A stretch of 64,000 nt of DNA. It comes from Bog-473 sp963821755. GTDB taxonomy: Bacteria; Actinomycetota; Acidimicrobiia; Acidimicrobiales; RAAP-2. Every line of letters begins with the position of its first letter. Within the stretch, counting starts at the first letter, position 1. The DNA lies in contig CAWGEX010000005.1 of assembly GCA_963821755.1 (NCBI GenBank), positions 744,001 through 808,000 of the forward strand, given 5' to 3'. Of this stretch, positions 59,226-64,000 are shown piece after piece. The position numbers were made by a program, and so were the translations under genes. The notes under the pieces are model-generated. The model was not told the origin of the DNA and did no database searches. It saw only the letters and a list, made by a program, of their open reading frames with translations.

Positions 59226-59666
59226 GTGTCCGACTCGAAGTCTCCATCGCCCATTATCAGCTATTTCGTCCGAGAGATTGAACCGAGTCTTTCAGCCGCA
59301 GAGAAGGCGAAGCTGGCGACGTACAGCGATGCGATTGCCAAGACGACGCATCATGGGGACCTTCGGAGGGCATGGCACTGTGCTGAGTGGGCGATCAAGC
59401 TGGCTGAAAGGTCATCCAACTCCCACCCGGACCACCTGATCAAACGCCTCAAAGAGATCCGGAAGTTGGAGAAGGACACGGTCTTTGGCGCCGGGTTCGG
59501 CGGGATGATGAAGGACGGAGTTGGCCCGGGCGAGGATGCTGAGATCCAGTGGGTCGATGACGCCGTTGTAGTGGCAAAGGCCGAGGCAGAGCGAACTGGG
59601 TGGGATTCGGTGCCTTGGGAGGAGGTTCTCAAGGAAATGTTGGCCGTCGCTACGCCTAAGGATTAG
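59226..59666 (+). CDS. Hypothetical protein, Lys/Glu-rich
   Basis: 146-aa soluble protein, not recognised. The predicted content is largely helical: an N-terminal SPIISYFVREIEPSLSAAEK, a segment RRAWHCAEWAIKLAERS that looks like a TPR-type helix pair, and a Gly-rich loop FGAGFGGMMKDGVGPGED followed by an acidic C-terminal helix. The GTG start is supported by the TAGATT hexamer six bases upstream. It lies alone in the lower-GC stretch after the tRNAs. Composition and the absence of a convincing opposing frame support a real gene. Confidence 0.65.
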   Translation: MSDSKSPSPIISYFVREIEPSLSAAEKAKLATYSDAIAKTTHHGDLRRAWHCAEWAIKLAERSSNSHPDHLIKRLKEIRKLEKDTVFGAGFGGMMKDGVGPGEDAEIQWVDDAVVVAKAEAERTGWDSVPWEEVLKEMLAVATPKD

Positions 59667-59754
59667 GCCGACCGCGTCGATGGCCTCTCTCCAGAATCTC
59701 CGGAAGGGATCTTCAAACAGAACAGGCTGAGCCAGCCGACGGTCAGGCCGGAAA

Positions 59755-61137
59755 CTATGACTTGAGTACGTCCGCCATCTCGAGGGTGTCCCGGCCGTTG
59801 AACACCCGGTCATGGCCGTTGCTCGGCGCATCGGAGGGTCCTCCCAGTGCCCGGGCCTCGTGCCCGAGCGTGTCGAAGACGACGACGCGGTCGCGTCCCC
59901 CGCGCTTGGCTTGGAAGAGTGCGGCGTCGGCCCGGCTGATGAGAGTGGGAAGATCGTCATGTGGGTCGGACCCAACGACCCCGAAGCTCACGGTGAACTT
60001 CGGGAGCCCGGCGACCGCAATCGCAGCCTCGAGGCGGGTCCGCGCCGCATCAAAGATCTCACGCGCCTTTTCGATGCTGCATCCGGGGACCGCGATGGCG
60101 AACTCTTCCCCTCCGTGTCGGCACACGACGTCCTCGGTCCGCAGCGACTCGCTGAGGACTTGGGCGAACAACCGCAGTGCGCGGTCACCCGTCCCATGGC
60201 CGTAGGTGTCGTTGAGCAGCTTGAAGTGGTCGAGATCGGCCATGGCGATCGTGACGTCTGATTCCTCACGCCGCAGGGTCGCCACGCGATGCTCGAATGA
60301 CCGTCGGTTCAAGAGGCCGGTCAGGCTGTCCGTCGTCGCCTGGAGCTGTGTTTCCGCCATCACCCGCAGGAGACCGATTCGGGCGCCCGAGAGCTTGGCC
60401 AGGGTAGCGAGGTCTTGTTCGGTGTTCTCCGAGAACGAGGTGTGCTGCTCACCTGTGACGTGGATGACCCCCACCGAGCGGCCCATGATGGAAACCGGCA
60501 CGCACATCGCTGACATGGCCCCTTCGGGCCGGCCCCGTAGCTTGGGGCAGGCGTCCAGCTCGTCGCTATCGGAGAACCGTTGCACCTGGGCCCGACGCGC
60601 TGCGGGACAGTGATCAGGCGAGTCCACGCCGCAGGCCGGCGGCGATCCGGTGGGTGATGCCGAGGCCATCCGCAGGAGGTGCGCGTGGCTGTTGTCGGCC
60701 AACAAGAGCTCGATGGGTGCGTCTGGCACGATGGCTGAGAACGACCGTTCAATCACCTGGACGACCTCGGGCTCTCCCTCGGCCATGTCCAAGGCGTTAG
60801 CCAGACGGCTCTCGAATTTCTGCCCCCGGGCCTGAGACTCGAATTGCCCGGCCAGTGTGGCAATGACGCCGTCGCTCTTCTCTTGTTCCTTCACACTACG
60901 GAACGACAGCACGATCGCCATCGGTGCGACGAGGACGGCCATCCACAGGCCCATGACGATGTAGCGGGCGGCGCCTGTCGCGAAGAGCGCCGCCAGGTAC
61001 ACCGCCAGGAGTCCGACCAGCGGGCCCACGATCACGCCGATCACGCAGCTCAGGTAGGCGGCGCGCCTGTTCCGGGAGCGCGCTGCGCTCCAGTCGTCCT
61101 CGGTTACCGCGGCGTCCGCGGGTGCCAATTCATCCAT
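59755..61137 (-). CDS. Diguanylate cyclase: two membrane helices, GAF-like domain, GGDEF domain
   Basis: 460-aa protein: two N-terminal membrane segments (about 28-80), a coiled linker, a GAF-like sensor domain (about 115-255) with several Cys and His residues (ACGVDSPDHCPAARR, DACPKLRG) that could bind a ligand or metal, and a C-terminal GGDEF domain with the intact active site RHGGEEFAI. An inhibitory site RTED lies five residues before it, so product feedback is expected. It makes cyclic di-GMP. Upstream GGGGGG may act as a ribosome site. No cyclic di-GMP effector lies nearby. Confidence 0.92.
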   Translation of the reverse strand: MDELAPADAAVTEDDWSAARSRNRRAAYLSCVIGVIVGPLVGLLAVYLAALFATGAARYIVMGLWMAVLVAPMAIVLSFRSVKEQEKSDGVIATLAGQFESQARGQKFESRLANALDMAEGEPEVVQVIERSFSAIVPDAPIELLLADNSHAHLLRMASASPTGSPPACGVDSPDHCPAARRAQVQRFSDSDELDACPKLRGRPEGAMSAMCVPVSIMGRSVGVIHVTGEQHTSFSENTEQDLATLAKLSGARIGLLRVMAETQLQATTDSLTGLLNRRSFEHRVATLRREESDVTIAMADLDHFKLLNDTYGHGTGDRALRLFAQVLSESLRTEDVVCRHGGEEFAIAVPGCSIEKAREIFDAARTRLEAAIAVAGLPKFTVSFGVVGSDPHDDLPTLISRADAALFQAKRGGRDRVVVFDTLGHEARALGGPSDAPSNGHDRVFNGRDTLEMADVLKS

Positions 61138-61388
61138 CGGGCCCCCCTAGAAGATCCCTCCGAGGCTACGAGGCTTGAGTTGCTAGTTCGTTGCGAAGAC
61201 GTCGCCATGAGGTGTTGTCGAGCCAGAGCACTGAGCGCACCGGGACGATCCACGACTACGTCAAGCGTGAACTGAGCTCCCGGGACACCTCAGGCATGCT
61301 CTCGGTGTCCGATACGCCATATCCACGTTGCACTGATCTCCTGGATTCAAGTCGACCATTCAGCAAGAGTGTTCCCTCGCTAGAGGTG

Positions 61389-62903
61389 TTAACCGCTGAC
61401 GGTTGTCTGGATCGGAGTGCGGGCCTCGTTGTCAATGGTGGCCGCTGTCGTGGCTGGGAGATTGGGAGCTTCGAAGTAGCGATAGCGCGTGAGCACCAAG
61501 GTTGCCGGCGTGGCGGTGAGGGTCGGATCGGTGACGGGAACAGAACCCGCGGGGGATGTGAGGTTCGTGCCATTCTCGCCCCACGCAGCAGCATCACCGG
61601 TGCATTGGGGGGGAGAGGCAGGGTTTCGGTCCTGATACACCGAAGTGGCATTGAGCCCGGTGATGTCGGTGTCAATGGTACGGACGGTCACCAGTGAACC
61701 CTGCGGACCGGAGACCATCTGCCACGACGATGGAACAGTCGATCCGGTCGTGTAGGCAATGGGCGTGAAGGCGTCAGGATTTCCGTCAATAGCGATGCCG
61801 TTGTTGGCCGGGTCCGAGTAGGTCAGACCTGTCGTGCCGGTCACAAAGTCGTCGGCACTGCCGTATCCGGGGAGTCCAGCATGTCCGCGCAGCTCGGTGA
61901 TGGTGTCCTGCCGATCGGGGTAGAAGATATCGGTGTTGACGGTGTACTTGTAACTGTTCGCTCCGATGTAAGAGCGAAGAGAGCGCACCGGGCCGGAAAT
62001 GTTCACGATGAAGGCACCCTCACCCGGGTTGTTAGCACCGCCGTCGAACGTGTCTTCGCTACGGCTGCACGTGTTTGTCACGTAGTAGTGAGTACGTTCA
62101 AGGATGTTGGCCCCAGTGGCACCGCCTTGGGTGACGGCCATCCCGTTGTTGAGCCACCGGTCGCCGAAGTTCAAACTGTACGATGGGGTGACGACAGTGG
62201 AGTGTTCAGGATTGAAACCCCAGGTGTTGTTTGGAGCCAGCGAGCCCGTGCCCATTTTGTAAGTTCCGGTGTACGAACCCGAGTCGAGGCTGAAGGTGTA
62301 TTTGACTCCGTCGGTGCCGGCGCCACCTCCGGTCAGGGTGTCACTGTGGAAGAGGTACACGTAGCCGAACTGTGAGGGAGCCAACGGATCGGCAGCTTTG
62401 ACTTCTTCCCGGGTTGTCACGTCGACGCCGCTCGGGTTGGGAACCGAGCTACCGGCTTGCTGGCCGGTGTCGACGGCAAGAAACGACAGTTGATCATTGG
62501 CGTCGAACATGGGGTTTGAGTCGGGCGGGGTATATGTACCGCTCGAGGTGTATCCCGGTGAAAGGCTCGCCGGAGGCGTGTACACCAAGATCTTGTATGG
62601 CGTCGTTGTACCGAACACGTCAGGGTAGCTCGACGTCGGGAGGTTGTAGATCTGGCCCGGACTCACAAAGTCGCGCTGGTCGACCTGCACTGGTATCTGA
62701 TGCCACGAACTACCATTCCATGCGAAGCCGACGACGTGCATCGGATCTGTACCGAGGAGCTTCGGTAAGGCGCTCCCGTCGAGCACCACGGGGTCGGATG
62801 ACCGAGAGAGCGTGGCGCCGAAAAGTGTGCAACCGGCCAATCCGAAAGCCGCCAAACCGGCGGCCAAGACGGCGATAGGAACGCGGCATCGTAGAACCTT
62901 CAC
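61389..62903 (-). CDS. Secreted lipoprotein of unknown function
   Basis: 504-aa protein with a lipoprotein signal: RCRVPIAVLAAGLAAFGLAGC, with the lipobox LAGC at about residue 22-25. The mature part is Ser/Thr/Gly/Tyr-rich and beta-rich, with GFAWNGSSWHQIPVQVDQRDF and an NDQLSFLAVDTGQQAG stretch. Similar openings occur in secreted proteins of environmental bacteria with no known role. The GTG at 62903 is preferred over 62909 because GGAGGG lies six bases before it. Its base composition is lower in GC than most of the window. It is not in an obvious operon. Confidence 0.78.
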   Translation of the reverse strand: MKVLRCRVPIAVLAAGLAAFGLAGCTLFGATLSRSSDPVVLDGSALPKLLGTDPMHVVGFAWNGSSWHQIPVQVDQRDFVSPGQIYNLPTSSYPDVFGTTTPYKILVYTPPASLSPGYTSSGTYTPPDSNPMFDANDQLSFLAVDTGQQAGSSVPNPSGVDVTTREEVKAADPLAPSQFGYVYLFHSDTLTGGGAGTDGVKYTFSLDSGSYTGTYKMGTGSLAPNNTWGFNPEHSTVVTPSYSLNFGDRWLNNGMAVTQGGATGANILERTHYYVTNTCSRSEDTFDGGANNPGEGAFIVNISGPVRSLRSYIGANSYKYTVNTDIFYPDRQDTITELRGHAGLPGYGSADDFVTGTTGLTYSDPANNGIAIDGNPDAFTPIAYTTGSTVPSSWQMVSGPQGSLVTVRTIDTDITGLNATSVYQDRNPASPPQCTGDAAAWGENGTNLTSPAGSVPVTDPTLTATPATLVLTRYRYFEAPNLPATTAATIDNEARTPIQTTVSG

Positions 62904-63148
62904 GTCCACCCCTCCATTTGACTCACACAGAGACCTCGCTGTGATTATTGCACGCGTCGGTGGTCGCCAGTCGGTTGGATAGCTACACGTTGGGCTCGGT
63001 GACTAGATAACCCGATCGCTCAGGTTCAGTAAGCGGACATGCGTAATTTGCCTTGCAACTTTCGCAACAGAACCCGTCGAGGGAGAACGTCATGCAAGTC
63101 GTCTTTGTGGGCAGCGGAACGCGACGACTGCGCGGACGCAGCCAGACG

Positions 63149-64000
63149 TCAGCGGGACCCTAAGCTGTCGGCGATCTTTCGGAGCTCCGCCCGCTCGTCG
63201 GGATGGGCAATGTCAACTAAGGCATGTGCCCGCTCGCGCACCGTGAGACCCATCAGCTCGGCCACACCGTATTCGGTGATGACGACCCCGGTGTGGTGCC
63301 GGGGAGTTGACACAACCGAGCCCTCAGGCAACTTGCCGACGATGCGGGAGACGGGAGTGCCGGCAACGTGCACCGTCGATCGAAGGCAGATCAGCGAGTG
63401 GGAGTCCGCACGGAGCTCGGCTCCGGCCACGAAGTCCTCGTGACCTCCGACACCAGAGATCTGGCGCCCATCAATAGTGTCCGCCACCACTTGGCCGTAG
63501 AGGTCGACCGAAAGGGCCCCGTTGATAGAGACCAAGTTGGCGTTGCGCGCGATGGTGGTGGGGTCGTTCACCACATCGACATCCAAAAATGCGACGTCGT
63601 CGTTGGCATTGAGCCATCGGTAGAGCGCGGAGGATCCGAGCGCAAAGGTGGTGACCGAGACTCCGGGAAATACGCCCTTGTTGGCGTTGGTGACCTTTCC
63701 CGCCTGATGCAACTGCATCAGGCCTGTGGTGAACATTTCCGAGTGAATGCCGAAGCCACCCAATGGGCCGGACGCCAGTTCGGAGGCGACGATATTGGGA
63801 ATGGTCCCGATCCCAGTTTGTAAGGTGGCGCCTTCGACCACGAAGGCCAAGGCGTGATCGCAGATGGCCCGGTCCTCGTCACTGGGTGGTGGCTCCTCGA
63901 GCGAGAACGGCACACCGTCGGCCTCAACGAGGACATCGATCACCTCCACCGGAATGGTGTTGTCGAATTCAGGCGAGAGGGTCTTGGTGCGGGGTAGGTT
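63149..64000 (-). CDS. Acetyl-CoA hydrolase/CoA-transferase family protein (5' end cut by window)
   Basis: C-terminal 283 residues of a protein of the acetyl-CoA hydrolase / 4-hydroxybutyrate CoA-transferase family. The frame is open to the window edge (LPRTKTLSPEFDNTIPVEV), so the start is outside. Motifs: GIGTIPNIVASELASGPLGGFGIHSE, a region with SGVGGHEDFVAG, and VVITEYGVAELMGLTVRERA near the end. It moves CoA between short acyl groups or hydrolyses the thioester. The substrate is not readable. Confidence 0.88.
   Translation of the reverse strand, partial: NLPRTKTLSPEFDNTIPVEVIDVLVEADGVPFSLEEPPPSDEDRAICDHALAFVVEGATLQTGIGTIPNIVASELASGPLGGFGIHSEMFTTGLMQLHQAGKVTNANKGVFPGVSVTTFALGSSALYRWLNANDDVAFLDVDVVNDPTTIARNANLVSINGALSVDLYGQVVADTIDGRQISGVGGHEDFVAGAELRADSHSLICLRSTVHVAGTPVSRIVGKLPEGSVVSTPRHHTGVVITEYGVAELMGLTVRERAHALVDIAHPDERAELRKIADSLGSR

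Noticed and set aside
1..64000. Insertion sequences, transposases, integrases or phage genes
   Set aside because: None recognised in any frame; no terminal inverted repeats with target duplications were seen.

Overview
The window is high-GC DNA (about two-thirds G+C by eye). It is densely packed with short overlapping operons, uses many GTG starts, and has no intergenic gap longer than 300 bases. Mycofactocin genes, a mycothiol-type DinB enzyme, an F420-type LLM oxidoreductase, a steroid-ring (HIP) degradation operon and multiple FadE/Ltp/DUF35 genes point to an actinomycete. The mixture best fits the Acidimicrobiia or a relative, but that placement is inference. No insertion sequence, prophage or CRISPR array is visible.

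Layout. 0-2.7 kb: end of a mycofactocin cluster (mftC, cut by the window edge; mftE; a mycofactocin-type SDR) and a UBP zinc finger. 2.9-8.1 kb: TauD-like dioxygenase with a PLP decarboxylase, an SDR, an aldehyde dehydrogenase and a LinA/Lnu-like nucleotidyltransferase. 8.3-12.7 kb: a DUF35 protein, a divergent FtsH-like AAA protease, an MDR reductase and a histidine phosphatase. 12.9-23.4 kb: a cell-envelope locus (FN3 protein, MoxR ATPase, DUF58, transglutaminase-like membrane protein) facing a serine/threonine kinase-like gene. It has the content of the fn3/aaa-atp/duf58/tgaA/pkb2 cluster described in bifidobacteria, but here both the transglutaminase and the kinase lack catalytic residues.

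23.4-28.8 kb: LLM oxidoreductase, two acyl-CoA dehydrogenases, amidohydrolase and SDR. 28.9-33.3 kb: alkylation repair (ogt, adaA-alkA), a mycothiol-type enzyme, and an ArsR-SRPBCC/VOC/DUF1905 operon with an unusually clear leaderless promoter. 33.4-43.7 kb: steroid/CoA catabolism, including echA20-ipdA-ipdB-ipdC in the mycobacterial KstR2-regulon order with a divergent SDR. 43.7-46.7 kb: the three-subunit pnt transhydrogenase. 47-52 kb: a membrane protein with a frameshifted C-terminus, an aldo/keto reductase, an SRPBCC protein and an ABC1 kinase. 52-55.5 kb: a DUF35/Ltp/ferredoxin operon behind a KstR-like operator. 55.6-58 kb: gltX, ydcF, tRNA-Gln and tRNA-Glu. 58-64 kb: a looser region of lower GC by eye (SDR, unknown gene, diguanylate cyclase, unknown lipoprotein, acetyl-CoA hydrolase-like gene cut by the edge).

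Working together. The central theme is CoA-thioester and steroid breakdown: acyl-CoA dehydrogenase pairs, hydratase, thiolases, Ltp-like aldolases with DUF35 partners, IpdABC, and redox support from a ferredoxin and the transhydrogenase. Three operator-like palindromes stand out: a KstR-like box, a TGACG-N5-CGTCA-type box shared by two promoters, and an ArsR box. Nine genes have a TANNNT hexamer 6-8 bases before the start codon and no clear Shine-Dalgarno sequence, which suggests widespread leaderless transcription.
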